Shown here in pieces: positions 1 to 8,566 of a DNA stretch of 15,362 nucleotides. A program made the translations under genes and the position numbers. The stretch is from an uncultured Lachnospiraceae bacterium. Its GTDB lineage: Bacteria > Bacillota > Clostridia > Lachnospirales > Lachnospiraceae. The DNA lies in NCBI GenBank assembly GCA_937885345.1, contig CAKZZH010000099.1, positions 1 through 15,362 on the forward strand. The letters run 5' to 3'. The stretch's first letter is position 1. Every line of letters starts with the position of its first letter. The notes below the pieces were generated by a model. The model was given only the letters and a program-made list of their open reading frames with translations, did no database searches and had not been told where the DNA came from.

Positions 1-875
1 GATATTCGGTTTTTACCGGTGTAGGCGAGAGAAGCCGTGAAGGAAACGATCTGTGGCGTGAGATGAGGGAGAGCGGAGTTGCCGATAAGACGGCGCTTGT
101 GTTCGGCCAGATGAACGAATCTCCCGGCGTAAGAATGCGAGTTGCACTCTCAGGTCTTACGATGGCAGAATATTTCAGGGATGATCAGCACAAAGATGTT
201 CTGCTGTTTATCGATAATATTTTCCGATTCGTGCAGGCGGGAAGTGAGGTCTCCACACTCCTCGGAAGAATGCCGTCTGCGGTAGGTTACCAGCCAACGC
301 TTGCGAGCGAAATGGGGCAGCTCCAGGAAAGGATCGCTTCAACACAGGAAGGCTCCGTAACATCGGTTCAGGCCGTATACGTGCCTGCCGACGACCTTAC
401 TGATCCTGCTCCCGCAACGACTTTTACACATCTTGATGCAACCACCGTTTTGAGTCGTAAAGTATCCGAGCAGGGTATTTATCCTGCCGTTGATCCTCTT
501 GCTTCTTCCTCAAGAATTCTTGAGGCGGATATCGTCGGAAAAGAGCATTATCAGGTAGCCAGAAAGGTTCAGGAGATTCTTCAGAAATATTATGAACTTC
601 AGGATATCATTGCCATACTCGGTATGGATGAGCTTGGTGATGAGGATAAAAAGACCGTGGCAAGAGCACGAAGGATTCAGCGTTTCCTTGCTCAGCCTAT
701 GAATGTTGCTGAGAAATATACGGGAATAAAGGGCATATATGTGCCGGTAAACGAGACGATACGAAGCTTTGGAGCCATTATTTCCGGTGAGATGGACAAA
801 TACCCCGAAGGTGCATTTTACAATGTCGGAACGATCGACGATGTAGTGCGCAAGGCAAAGGAGCTTGAGGCGTAG
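1..875 (+). CDS. atpD: F1 ATP synthase subunit beta, 3' part (5' end outside window)
   Basis: Catalytic subunit of the F1 sector of the membrane-bound ATP synthase/ATPase; alternating alpha and beta subunits make or hydrolyse ATP. The reading frame is open from position 3 and gives about 290 residues of an expected ~465, so the N-terminal barrel and the Walker A loop lie upstream of the window. What is seen: the GVGERSREGND segment with the catalytic Glu at the very start, the Walker B stretch LLFIDNIFRF, the GRMPSAVGYQPTL segment, and a DELGDED version of the DELSEED lever that contacts gamma/epsilon. The first internal Met (position 63) is not the start, because family-conserved sequence continues upstream of it. 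Its TAG stop shares one base with the GTG start of atpC, indicating translational coupling in the atp operon. Family assignment is secure. Confidence 0.97.
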   Translation, partial: YSVFTGVGERSREGNDLWREMRESGVADKTALVFGQMNESPGVRMRVALSGLTMAEYFRDDQHKDVLLFIDNIFRFVQAGSEVSTLLGRMPSAVGYQPTLASEMGQLQERIASTQEGSVTSVQAVYVPADDLTDPAPATTFTHLDATTVLSRKVSEQGIYPAVDPLASSSRILEADIVGKEHYQVARKVQEILQKYYELQDIIAILGMDELGDEDKKTVARARRIQRFLAQPMNVAEKYTGIKGIYVPVNETIRSFGAIISGEMDKYPEGAFYNVGTIDDVVRKAKELEA

Positions 876-1303
876 TGAATACTTTTAATCTGCATATCTT
901 AGCGTCCAATCACACATTGTATGAGGGCGAATGTGAGTCCCTTGTTTTCCCGACAACCGACGGCATGATGGGAATACAGGCAGGGCACATCGATATGATC
1001 GCAGCCATTGTTACGGGAGAGATCACATACCTGCTTCCCGGAGGCGAGGAGCAGACGGCCGCCGTTTCCGACGGAATGATCAAGGTTGAGAACAACGATG
1101 TCGTAATACTTGTTGACAGTGCCGAACGCCCCGAGGATATTGATATTCTTAAAGCCCAGCAGGAAGCCGAAGATGCCAAAGAGCAGCTTCTTCAGAAGAG
1201 ATCTTCGCAGGAATACTACCAGGCGGAGGCGACTTTGTCGCGTGCCATGAACCAGCTGAGAGTCGGCAGGAAACACGCGAGAATGGACGATCAGTCTCTG
1301 TAA
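875..1303 (+). CDS. atpC: F1 ATP synthase subunit epsilon
   Basis: Small central-stalk subunit that couples rotation to catalysis and can inhibit ATP hydrolysis. It is 142 residues, a normal length. Residues ~4-86 fit the N-terminal beta-sandwich (LHILASNHTLYEGE at the start, then DGMMGIQAGHIDM, and a DGMIKVENNDVVIL strand pair). Residues ~90-135 fit the C-terminal helical pair, rich in Ala, Gln, Glu and Arg. The start is a GTG overlapping the atpD stop by one base, preceded by AAAGGAG at 857-863; the short N-terminus before the first strand fits the family. As is usual it closes the atp operon, but no terminator follows: the next gene starts 20 nt later. Confidence 0.96.
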   Translation: MNTFNLHILASNHTLYEGECESLVFPTTDGMMGIQAGHIDMIAAIVTGEITYLLPGGEEQTAAVSDGMIKVENNDVVILVDSAERPEDIDILKAQQEAEDAKEQLLQKRSSQEYYQAEATLSRAMNQLRVGRKHARMDDQSL

Positions 1304-1323
1304 AATAGATTGGGTACTGTTTT

Positions 1324-1977
1324 ATGAATTACAATGAACTTATAGCACATCTTGAGAACGATACCTCAATTGATGAACTGAATAAGAGAAGGGACGAGGT
1401 GGCCCTTATAATACCACAGGTCAGGGTGATGTTCGACTATGATCAGAATAACAGAGCGCACCAGTATGATCTGTGGATCCACAGTCTGCATGTCGCAGTC
1501 GGATTGCCGCGAACCCATGATGTAGCCGTATCTGCCGGTAAGACGGGCGCGGATCACATGCTTTATCTGGCGGCGCTGCTTCATGATATCGGCAAGCCGG
1601 AGAGCGCATTTACGAGGGATTCCGATCCGTATACGCATTTTACCGGGCATCCGCTCGTGAGCAGGAGGATCGTCGAGAAAGAGGTCATTCCTGCGTTAAA
1701 AGAGCAGGGCGTAGTGCTCGGTTGTGATGATATAAGGCGGCTTCTCTACTATGTTGAATATCACGATGATCACATTTCAGAGAATACAGAACATCTTAAG
1801 AGACACCTTAAGATGGCTTCATTTGAGGAATTCAGGTCGCTTATGCAGCTTCAGATCGCCGATGCGAAGGCGCATGTAATGATACCCGTGATCGAGGAAA
1901 AGCTTAGAATATGCGGGATGTGGGCCGGCGAGTACGGCCTTGAAAAATACGAAAGTTTAAAAGGTAATAAGTCATGA
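1324..1977 (+). CDS. Stand-alone HD-domain protein resembling the HD region of CCA-adding enzymes
   Basis: Predicted metal-dependent phosphohydrolase of the HD superfamily, 217 residues, soluble. Visible candidate ligands are H53 in DLWIHSLH, H87-D88 in AALLHDIGKP, H109 in HFTGHPLVS, H147 in EYHDDH and D180 in LQIADAKAH. The order and wording (FDYDQNN...YDLWIH, LLHDIGKP, HFTGHP, YHDD, LQIADAKAH) match what I recall of the HD part of bacterial tRNA CCA nucleotidyltransferases, but there is no nucleotidyltransferase domain here and no room for one upstream. The substrate is unknown; candidates are cyclic or terminal phosphates on RNA, or nucleotides. The start is ATG 20 nt after atpC without a clear Shine-Dalgarno site. 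The 3' end overlaps the next gene by 4 nt (ATGA), so the two are probably translated together. Fold call is firm; function is not. Confidence 0.8.
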   Translation: MNYNELIAHLENDTSIDELNKRRDEVALIIPQVRVMFDYDQNNRAHQYDLWIHSLHVAVGLPRTHDVAVSAGKTGADHMLYLAALLHDIGKPESAFTRDSDPYTHFTGHPLVSRRIVEKEVIPALKEQGVVLGCDDIRRLLYYVEYHDDHISENTEHLKRHLKMASFEEFRSLMQLQIADAKAHVMIPVIEEKLRICGMWAGEYGLEKYESLKGNKS

Positions 1978-2975
1978 TAGGATTGATCATAATGGGGCTT
2001 TTGGCGGGAATAGTTACACCTTTTGAGACTGCAGCCAATACCAAAGCCGGAAAGAGAATGGGACATTCCTTATGGGGAACGTTCCTTTCGTTTTCGGTAG
2101 GAACGATAGTGCTTGTATTTCTTGTACTTATCGTTGACCACGGCATACATATACCGTTTGAGGAGGTTCCCTATCAACCCTGGTGGATATGGACGGGCGG
2201 AATTTTTGGGATCATATATGTTTTCGGAAATATCATTCTGATGCCTAAGATCGGAAGCATGCAGACTATTATTTTCCCTTTGCTCGGACAGGTTACGACG
2301 GGCCTTATTGTCGATCATTTCGGATTGTTCAGAAGCAATATCACATATGCCACACCCGAGAGAATAATAGGTGTTGTGCTTGTATTTGTGGGTGTTGTAC
2401 TGGCAAGCGCAGATATTAAGAAGCGAAACGCTGCAGATGCGCCTGCAGCAGATGTCTCGGATGTTTCGCCGTCGTATACGATCGCCGCAGACACAGCACC
2501 GCATAAGCAAAACGGCTTTATTACCTGGCTTTGGAGACTGTTTGGAATCTTCATAGGATGCATTTCCACGACACAGATCGCAATTAACGGATATCTCGGA
2601 GATGTGCTTGGAAGCTCGTTTTTAAGCGCGCTTATTTCATTTGCAGTCGGAACAATAGGACTTATCATAATAATTGCGATAGTCAGACCAAGGTTCATTA
2701 TGAAAAAGGGCGACAAGGTCAAAACACCCTGGTGGATGTGGACGGGCGGCTTTATGGGTGCGTATGTGGTATTTTCGTTTGCATATCTTGCGCCCCTGAT
2801 CGGTACCGGAGTGCTGGTTATAGTAAGTCAGCTCGGAATGACGCTTGCAAGCGTTATCATCGATCATTTTGGAATATGGGGCAGCGCTGTAAAGCGTATC
2901 AATGCCCTCAAGGTCATCGGCCTGATCCTTATGATCGCAGGTGCGGTGCTTATCAATCTGGTATATATGCGATAA
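1974..2975 (+). CDS. DMT-family membrane transporter with two DUF606/YdcZ-like halves
   Basis: Integral membrane protein of 333 residues, probably an exporter or small-molecule transporter of the drug/metabolite superfamily; substrate unknown. It is an internal duplication: residues ~1-146 and ~181-332 each hold about five hydrophobic segments. Both halves contain PWW-I/M-WTGG (about 69-75 and 252-258) and a (V/I)DHFG motif (about 113-117 and 296-300). A hydrophilic Ala/Asp/Lys-rich linker (~147-180) joins them. DUF606 proteins are commonly single-domain and about 140-150 residues, so this is the fused form. The ATG overlaps the HD gene stop (ATGA at 1974-1977), with AAAAGG a few bases upstream as a plausible ribosome site. 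Coupling with the HD gene suggests co-expression, but no shared pathway can be read from sequence. Confidence 0.85.
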   Translation: MIGLIIMGLLAGIVTPFETAANTKAGKRMGHSLWGTFLSFSVGTIVLVFLVLIVDHGIHIPFEEVPYQPWWIWTGGIFGIIYVFGNIILMPKIGSMQTIIFPLLGQVTTGLIVDHFGLFRSNITYATPERIIGVVLVFVGVVLASADIKKRNAADAPAADVSDVSPSYTIAADTAPHKQNGFITWLWRLFGIFIGCISTTQIAINGYLGDVLGSSFLSALISFAVGTIGLIIIIAIVRPRFIMKKGDKVKTPWWMWTGGFMGAYVVFSFAYLAPLIGTGVLVIVSQLGMTLASVIIDHFGIWGSAVKRINALKVIGLILMIAGAVLINLVYMR

Positions 2976-2988
2976 GAGATTTGGTAAA

Positions 2989-4842
2989 ATGAGTGATTTT
3001 GACATCGAAGAAGAACTGAAGAAACTTCCCGACAAACCCGGGTGTTATCTTATGCATGACGAGAAGGATGAGATAATCTACGTGGGTAAGGCGGTCGTAC
3101 TCAAAAACAGGGTAAGGCAGTATTTTCAGTCTTCGAGAAACTTAAGTCCCAAGATTCAGAGAATGGTCTCTCATATCAGGAGATTTGAATATATTGTTAC
3201 GGATACGGAACTTGAGGCGCTTGTGCTCGAGTGCAATCTTATCAAACTCCATCGCCCTCATTACAATACGATGCTGATGGATGACAAGACCTATCCCTTC
3301 ATCAAAATAACCGTTAATGAGGCGTTTCCAAGGATCATCAAAACAAGAGAGCTCAAGAAGGACAAATGCCGCTATTTCGGTCCTTTTACATCAAGTAAGG
3401 CGGTCGATGACATTATCGAGCTGCTTATCAAAACCTACGGGATAAGGGATTGCAGACGTATTCTCCCCAGGGATATAGGTAAGGAGAGAGCTTGTCTTAA
3501 CTATCATATAGGACGCTGCAGCGGCCCCTGCCAGGGTTATATTTCGAAAGAGGATTACAATCTTCTGGTCGACAGATGCATTGATTTTCTTGAGGGACGT
3601 TACGGCGATATTAAGAAGAATCTGAAAGCCAGGATGCAGGCGGCCTCCGAAGCGATGGAATTTGAGCAGGCGGCGCAGTACAGGGATATGCTTGCCAGCG
3701 TGGATTTTATCGCACAGCAGCAGAAGATAACCTCTGACGATATGAAGGACAAAGACGTTATTGCGGCGGCGCTTGATGAGACGGACTGCGTGGTTCAGGT
3801 ATTTTATATAAGAGACGGTAAAATGATCGGTCGCGAGCATTTCCATATGAGTCTGGGTGACTCGGAGGAGAGAAGCGAGGTCATAAGCCAGTTTATAAAA
3901 CAGTTCTATATGGGTTCGCCTTATATTCCGCCGACGATCATGATCCAGGACGAGCTTACGGATGCGCAGCTTATATCGGGGTGGCTCAGCGATAAGAGCG
4001 GACACAGTGTTAAGCTGATCGCGCCTAAGCGCGGTGACAAAGAAAGACTTGTCGAGCTTGCCTGTGAGAATGCGAATATCGTGCTTACCAAGGATAAAGA
4101 CAGGATCAAGAAGGAAGAGGCGAGGACATCCGGTGCGGTCAGAAATATCGCTGAAATGATAGGACTAACCGGCATCCACAGAATGGAGGCTTTTGATATA
4201 TCCAATATCAGCGGAGCGCAGTCGGTGGGGTCGATGGTTGTATTTTATGACGGAGTGCCCAGACGCAACGATTACCGTAAATTCAAGATTAAGACCGTTA
4301 TAGGCCCGAACGATTATGCATCCATGCGAGAGGTACTTACGCGAAGGCTGACGCATGAGGGCAACGGATTTGATGTGATGCCTGATCTTATTATGATGGA
4401 CGGCGGACGCGGACAGGTTAATATAGCGCTCGAAGTTGTGGAAGGATTGGGGCTTAACATCCCGGTGTGCGGAATGGTAAAAGATGATAATCACAGAACC
4501 AGAGCGTTGTGGTATAATGATTCGGAAGTTCCGATCGATACGCACAGTGAAGAGTTCAAACTCATAACAAGGATCCAGGACGAGGCACACCGTTTTGCGA
4601 TCACTTTCCACAGGGATCTAAGAAGCAAAAACCAGATTCATTCGGTGCTTGATGAGATCGACGGAATCGGGCCTTCGAGAAGGAAAGCATTGATGAAATA
4701 TTTTGGCGACATAGAGGCGATCAGGAAGGCCGGACTTGATGAAATAATGAAAGTTCCGGAAATTAATGCAAATGTCGCGCAAAAGGTGTATGATTTCTTT
4801 AACGCCGATAAGGGCGATGACGCAGGCAGTGAAGATGAATAA
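2989..4842 (+). CDS. uvrC: Excinuclease ABC subunit C
   Basis: Nuclease subunit of UvrABC nucleotide excision repair; it incises on both sides of a DNA lesion after UvrA/UvrB recognition. At 617 residues it is full length. Domains in order: GIY-YIG nuclease (~15-95, with GCY at 18-20 and YVGKA at 31-35); Cys cluster ACLNYHIGRCSGPC at 168-181; UVR motif contacting UvrB (~205-240); RNase H-like 5' incision domain (~375-545) with D403 in AFDISN, D471 in MMDGGRGQ and H534 in DEAHRF; and a helix-hairpin-helix tail (~552-605). I chose ATG 2989 rather than the upstream in-frame ATG at 2941: the latter lies inside the previous gene and adds 16 residues unlike any UvrC, whereas MSDFDIEEELKKLPDKPG is a normal N-terminus. 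No good Shine-Dalgarno site precedes 2989. The gap to the previous gene is 13 nt. Confidence 0.96.
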   Translation: MSDFDIEEELKKLPDKPGCYLMHDEKDEIIYVGKAVVLKNRVRQYFQSSRNLSPKIQRMVSHIRRFEYIVTDTELEALVLECNLIKLHRPHYNTMLMDDKTYPFIKITVNEAFPRIIKTRELKKDKCRYFGPFTSSKAVDDIIELLIKTYGIRDCRRILPRDIGKERACLNYHIGRCSGPCQGYISKEDYNLLVDRCIDFLEGRYGDIKKNLKARMQAASEAMEFEQAAQYRDMLASVDFIAQQQKITSDDMKDKDVIAAALDETDCVVQVFYIRDGKMIGREHFHMSLGDSEERSEVISQFIKQFYMGSPYIPPTIMIQDELTDAQLISGWLSDKSGHSVKLIAPKRGDKERLVELACENANIVLTKDKDRIKKEEARTSGAVRNIAEMIGLTGIHRMEAFDISNISGAQSVGSMVVFYDGVPRRNDYRKFKIKTVIGPNDYASMREVLTRRLTHEGNGFDVMPDLIMMDGGRGQVNIALEVVEGLGLNIPVCGMVKDDNHRTRALWYNDSEVPIDTHSEEFKLITRIQDEAHRFAITFHRDLRSKNQIHSVLDEIDGIGPSRRKALMKYFGDIEAIRKAGLDEIMKVPEINANVAQKVYDFFNADKGDDAGSEDE

Positions 4843-4880
4843 CAACAGGGGTATATTTTATAAATATTAAGGAGAAGGCT

Positions 4881-5810
4881 ATGGACGAACTTACGATTGA
4901 TTACATTGCACAGAAGATGGAGCTTAAGAATCTGACACCCGATATCGATACTACGGGCAAGAAGGTTAAAGTGCCCGATATCAACAGACCGGCGCTTCAG
5001 CTTGCAGGTTTCTTCTCACATTTTGATTCGGAGAGAGTGCAGATCATAGGTAATGTTGAGGTATCTTACCTTGACTCCCTTGATTCCGCGACCAAGAAGG
5101 AGCGCTATGCACAGCTTCTTTCATTTGACGTTCCTTGTATAGTATATTGCAGAAGCGTATTTCCGGATGAGGAAATGCTTGAAGCGGCAAGGGAGCATCA
5201 TACGCCTATTTTACAGACCGATAAAACGACCTCGAATTTCGAGGGTGAGATAATGAGATGGATGAAGGTTGAACTTGCGCCGATGATCTCAATACATGGT
5301 GTTCTCGTCGATGTTTACGGCGAAGGCGTGCTTATCACGGGCGAGAGTGGCATCGGTAAATCCGAGGCTGCACTCGAGCTTATTAAGAGAGGCCACAGAC
5401 TTGTATCGGATGATGTTGTCGAGATCCGTAAAGTATCCGACGCAACTCTTATAGGAAGTGCGCCCGAGATAACAAGGCATTTTATCGAGCTCAGAGGTAT
5501 AGGGATCGTTGATGTTAAGACACTTTTCGGTGTTGAATCCGTTAAGGAAACACAGGGCATCGATATGGTCATTCACCTTGAGGACTGGGACAAGGAGAAG
5601 GAATATGACAGATTCGGACTTGAAGAGGAATATATGGATATCCTCGGAAACAAGGTTGTCTGCCATAATCTTCCCGTAAGACCCGGACGTAACCTCGCGA
5701 TAATAGTTGAGACCGCAGCCGTTAACTGGAGACAGAAGAAGATGGGCTATAATGCGGCTAAGGAGCTTTATACAAGAGTTCAGAATAATATTACGAGAAG
5801 AGGAGAATAA
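4881..5810 (+). CDS. hprK: HPr kinase/phosphorylase
   Basis: Bifunctional sensor enzyme that phosphorylates Ser46 of HPr/Crh with ATP or PPi and removes the phosphate by phosphorolysis. It controls carbon catabolite repression in Firmicutes and in known cases is activated by fructose-1,6-bisphosphate. It has 309 residues, normal for the family. The N-terminal domain (~1-128) is followed by the kinase domain: H139 region, Walker A GESGIGKS at 154-161, LVSDDVVEI with D177/D178, the HPrK signature ELRGIGIVDV (203-212), and the PVRPGRNLAIIVETAA segment (265-280). The start is ATG 4881 with a strong AAGGAGAAGG at 4869-4878. The 38-nt leader is AT-rich (TATAAA at 4859-4864) but lacks a matching -35, so an own promoter is only possible. 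Its likely substrate is encoded at 9552 in the same cluster. Confidence 0.97.
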   Translation: MDELTIDYIAQKMELKNLTPDIDTTGKKVKVPDINRPALQLAGFFSHFDSERVQIIGNVEVSYLDSLDSATKKERYAQLLSFDVPCIVYCRSVFPDEEMLEAAREHHTPILQTDKTTSNFEGEIMRWMKVELAPMISIHGVLVDVYGEGVLITGESGIGKSEAALELIKRGHRLVSDDVVEIRKVSDATLIGSAPEITRHFIELRGIGIVDVKTLFGVESVKETQGIDMVIHLEDWDKEKEYDRFGLEEEYMDILGNKVVCHNLPVRPGRNLAIIVETAAVNWRQKKMGYNAAKELYTRVQNNITRRGE

Positions 5811-5812
5811 TA

Positions 5813-6760
5813 ATGGGTAAGCTTGTTTTTGGTGTGGATGTCGGAGGAACAACCGTCAAACTCGGACTGTTTACGGAGGGCGGACAGCTTCTTTCCGATT
5901 GGGAGATCCCCACACGTAAGGAAGAGAACGGTAAATATATTGTTGATGATATAGCGCAGTCGATCAAGGAAAGAATAGAGCAGGACAATATAGCAGAGGA
6001 CGATGTTGCCGGTATAGGTATAGGTGTTCCGGGGCCTGTTACTCCGGGCGGTGTTGTTAAGGGCTGTGTCAATCTTGGATGGGGTGATACGGCTATTGAG
6101 GAGACACTTTCGGATAAGACGGGCTATCCCGTTAAAGCCGGTAACGATGCCAATGTTGCGGCACTTGGAGAACTCTGGCAGGGTGGCGGTAAAGGCGAAG
6201 ATAGCCTTATCATGATAACTCTCGGAACCGGTGTCGGCGGTGGTATCATAGTCGACGGTAAAATCCAAACAGGAACTCACGGTGCTGCCGGAGAAATCGG
6301 TCATATGCCCGTTGTATATGATGAGACCGAGACCTGTAACTGCGGTAGAAAGGGGTGCCTCGAGCAGGTTGCTTCCGCTACCGGGATCGTTAAGGAAGCA
6401 AAGAAACTTCTTGCTGCAAACGATATGCCTTCATCCCTTCGCAATTACGAAGATCTTACCGCAAAGGATATATTTGAAGAGGCTAAGGCAGGGGATGTAT
6501 TAGCCTTAAAGACGGTTGATATTCTCGGTAATTATCTTGGCATCGCTCTCGGACATTTGAGCTGCATAGTCGATCCTGATGTATATATTGTGGGCGGAGG
6601 CGTCTCTAAAGCAGGTCAGTTCCTTATCGATGTGATCAAGAAATTCTATACTGACAGGGCTTTTCCGGCATGTAAGAATACGCCCATCAGACTTGCAACG
6701 CTTGGTAACAGCGCAGGAATTTACGGAGCTGCCAAGCTTGCGATTGATAATGCAAAATAA
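5813..6760 (+). CDS. glcK: ROK-family glucokinase
   Basis: Cytoplasmic sugar kinase, most likely ATP-dependent phosphorylation of glucose to glucose-6-phosphate. It has 315 residues. Visible: N-terminal phosphate loop GVDVGGTTVKLG (7-18), GVGVPGPV-type segment (GIGVPGPV, 69-76), catalytic Asp in AGNDANVAALGE (D112), ATP loop LGTGVGGGII (137-146), GEIGH with E161/H164, and the ROK zinc motif CNCGRKGCLE (175-184, Cys 175/177/182). Full zinc and catalytic motifs argue for an active enzyme rather than a ROK repressor, and there is no N-terminal DNA-binding domain. The ATG is 2 nt after the hprK stop with AGGAG at 5801-5805, so it is almost certainly in the same transcript. ROK kinases vary in sugar specificity; glucose is inferred from overall similarity and the carbon-control context. 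Confidence 0.92.
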   Translation: MGKLVFGVDVGGTTVKLGLFTEGGQLLSDWEIPTRKEENGKYIVDDIAQSIKERIEQDNIAEDDVAGIGIGVPGPVTPGGVVKGCVNLGWGDTAIEETLSDKTGYPVKAGNDANVAALGELWQGGGKGEDSLIMITLGTGVGGGIIVDGKIQTGTHGAAGEIGHMPVVYDETETCNCGRKGCLEQVASATGIVKEAKKLLAANDMPSSLRNYEDLTAKDIFEEAKAGDVLALKTVDILGNYLGIALGHLSCIVDPDVYIVGGGVSKAGQFLIDVIKKFYTDRAFPACKNTPIRLATLGNSAGIYGAAKLAIDNAK

Positions 6761-6778
6761 TATTTTACGGAGCAGCGC

Positions 6779-7681
6779 ATGGATAAGCTTATCAAAGAGC
6801 TCAAAGGTATAGTGGGTGATTCGTGCTATGTGGATGAACCCATGAGCAAGCATACAACTTTCAGATGCGGCGGAAACGCTGCGGTATATGTTATGCCCCG
6901 AAATACCGAAGAACTTGCAGCATGCATCAAAGCCTGCAGGGCATCCGGCATATATCATATAGTTGTCGGTAACGGAAGCAATCTGCTTGTATCCGACAAA
7001 GGCATTGACGGAATTGTTATTTCTACAAAGGCTTTGGATCGTATCGATATTGAGGATGATGTTATAAATGCCGGCTGCGGAGCAAGTCTTGGCGCCATAG
7101 CAAACGCGGCAAGGGATGCGTCTCTTGCAGGACTTGAATTTGCGGCAGGGATCCCGGGAAGCCTTGGCGGCGGATGTGTGATGAATGCGGGAGCATACGG
7201 CGGTGAGATGAAGGATGTGCTTGTCAGCATTAATGTTATAGATGCTGCGGGAGAAACACTTGTAATTCCGGCCGGTGAGGCGCAGTTTTCTTACAGGAAC
7301 AGTATTTTTCTCAAAGAGGATCATATAGTGACCGGAGCTGTGATGAAGCTAAGACATGGGTCATACGATGAAATAGATGCCGTTATGCGTGATCTGGCGG
7401 CAAGAAGGCGCGATAAACAGCCTCTGGAATATCCCAGCGCAGGAAGCACTTTTAAGAGGCCGGAGGGATATTTTGCGGGTGCTCTTATCGAAGAGGCAGG
7501 ACTGAAAGGCAAGGGCTTCGGCGGCGCCTGCGTATCCGAGAAACATGCGGGTTTCATTATCAATAAGGATAATGCTTTATCCGATGATGTATACAGAACC
7601 ATAATGATGGTTAAAGAAGAAGTTAAGAAGCATTCGGGCGTTGAACTTGAATGTGAGATTAGAATGATTGGAGAGTTCTGA
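6779..7681 (+). CDS. murB: UDP-N-acetylenolpyruvoylglucosamine reductase
   Basis: FAD enzyme that uses NADPH to reduce UDP-GlcNAc-enolpyruvate to UDP-MurNAc, the second committed step of peptidoglycan precursor synthesis. At 300 residues it fits the shorter type II MurB common in Firmicutes. Seen: FAD-binding motifs HTTFRCGGNA (25-34) and VVGNGSNLLVSD (62-73), GIPGSLGG (124-131), NAGAYGGEM (136-144), FSYRNS with Arg173, the proton-donor Ser223 in SAGSTFKRP, and Glu293 in ECEIRMIGEF at the C-terminus. The start is ATG 6779 with GGAG at 6768-6771, 18 nt after glcK. It is followed 2 nt later by rapZ. MurB next to rapZ and whiA is a familiar Firmicute arrangement linking wall synthesis to carbon status. 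Confidence 0.97.
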   Translation: MDKLIKELKGIVGDSCYVDEPMSKHTTFRCGGNAAVYVMPRNTEELAACIKACRASGIYHIVVGNGSNLLVSDKGIDGIVISTKALDRIDIEDDVINAGCGASLGAIANAARDASLAGLEFAAGIPGSLGGGCVMNAGAYGGEMKDVLVSINVIDAAGETLVIPAGEAQFSYRNSIFLKEDHIVTGAVMKLRHGSYDEIDAVMRDLAARRRDKQPLEYPSAGSTFKRPEGYFAGALIEEAGLKGKGFGGACVSEKHAGFIINKDNALSDDVYRTIMMVKEEVKKHSGVELECEIRMIGEF

Positions 7682-7683
7682 TT

Positions 7684-8550
7684 ATGGAACTTATTTTTGT
7701 GACCGGTGTGTCAGGTGCCGGTAAAACAACCGCGATTAAAATGTTTGAGGACGGGGGTTTCTACTGCGTCGACAATCTGCCCGTCAGGCTTATAACCAAA
7801 TTCGTTGAGATCGCGGCCGAGTCCAAATATGATAAAATAGCCATAGGCATTGATATCCGAAGCGGCGAAATACTTGAAGCGCTCGGATCCGTGCTTGATG
7901 AACTGCATGCCATGGACTACCCTTACAAAATCCTATTCCTGGACGCCGATGACGACGTTCTGGTTAAGAGGTATAAAGAAACCAGGCGTAATCATCCGCT
8001 TGCCGGAACCGGCAGGATTGCGGATGGGATAGCATCCGAGAGGAAAGCGGTGGATTTCCTTAAGACCAGAGCGGATTATATAATCGATACGACAAATCTT
8101 CTGATAAGGCAGCTTCGTCAGGAACTTGAGAGGATATTTTCCGACAAAAAAGGTTTTAACAATATGGTTGTAACTGTTGTTTCGTTTGGCTTTAAATATG
8201 GGATTCCCGATGATGCGGATCTTATATTTGATGTGAGATTCCTTCCGAACCCTTATTATGTTGAAGAGTTAAAGCGTCTAAGCGGCAATGATGAGCCTGT
8301 TCATTCATATGTCATGGGCGTTGAACAGGCCGGAGAATTTCTCGCCAAATTAAAGGATATGGTTATGTTCCTCCTTCCCAATTACGTGCTGGAGGGCAAG
8401 AACAGGCTTGTTATCGGTATCGGATGTACGGGCGGAAGGCACAGAAGCGTGACTCTTGCGGATGAACTTTATAAAATCCTTTCCGACACGGATTACAGCG
8501 TAACACTTTACCATAGGGATGTTGATCTTGATCCCATAACCAAGAGATAA
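7684..8550 (+). CDS. rapZ: RapZ/YvcJ-family nucleotide-binding protein
   Basis: P-loop protein family. In E. coli RapZ is an RNA adaptor that controls glucosamine-6-phosphate synthase; in Bacillus YvcJ is a nucleotide-hydrolysing protein with a less clear role. It has 288 residues, the family length. Walker A GVSGAGKTT lies at 8-16, followed by the family segment FYCVDNLPV (27-35). The central region carries FLDADDDVL and RRNHPL, and the C-terminal domain has GCTGGRHRS (247-255), the family's conserved Cys/His/Arg patch. The ATG lies 2 nt after the murB stop, so translation is probably coupled. It sits directly between murB and whiA; the glmR/yvcK gene often found between rapZ and whiA in other Firmicutes is absent here. 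Confidence 0.95.
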   Translation: MELIFVTGVSGAGKTTAIKMFEDGGFYCVDNLPVRLITKFVEIAAESKYDKIAIGIDIRSGEILEALGSVLDELHAMDYPYKILFLDADDDVLVKRYKETRRNHPLAGTGRIADGIASERKAVDFLKTRADYIIDTTNLLIRQLRQELERIFSDKKGFNNMVVTVVSFGFKYGIPDDADLIFDVRFLPNPYYVEELKRLSGNDEPVHSYVMGVEQAGEFLAKLKDMVMFLLPNYVLEGKNRLVIGIGCTGGRHRSVTLADELYKILSDTDYSVTLYHRDVDLDPITKR

Positions 8551-8566
8551 GACCGGAGATTATAAA

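Noticed and set aside
2941..2988. Upstream in-frame extension of uvrC
   Set aside because: It overlaps the transporter's 3' end and adds 16 residues absent from UvrC proteins; ATG 2989 gives the normal N-terminus.
3391..4005. Minus-strand open frame of 204 codons inside uvrC
   Set aside because: Shadow of uvrC codons; composition is Arg/His/Leu-rich without motifs, and no ribosome site supports it.
8001..8014. Near-perfect 6-bp inverted repeat inside rapZ
   Set aside because: Only a 2-nt centre and no T-run; it is explained by codons of a conserved-looking coding stretch.
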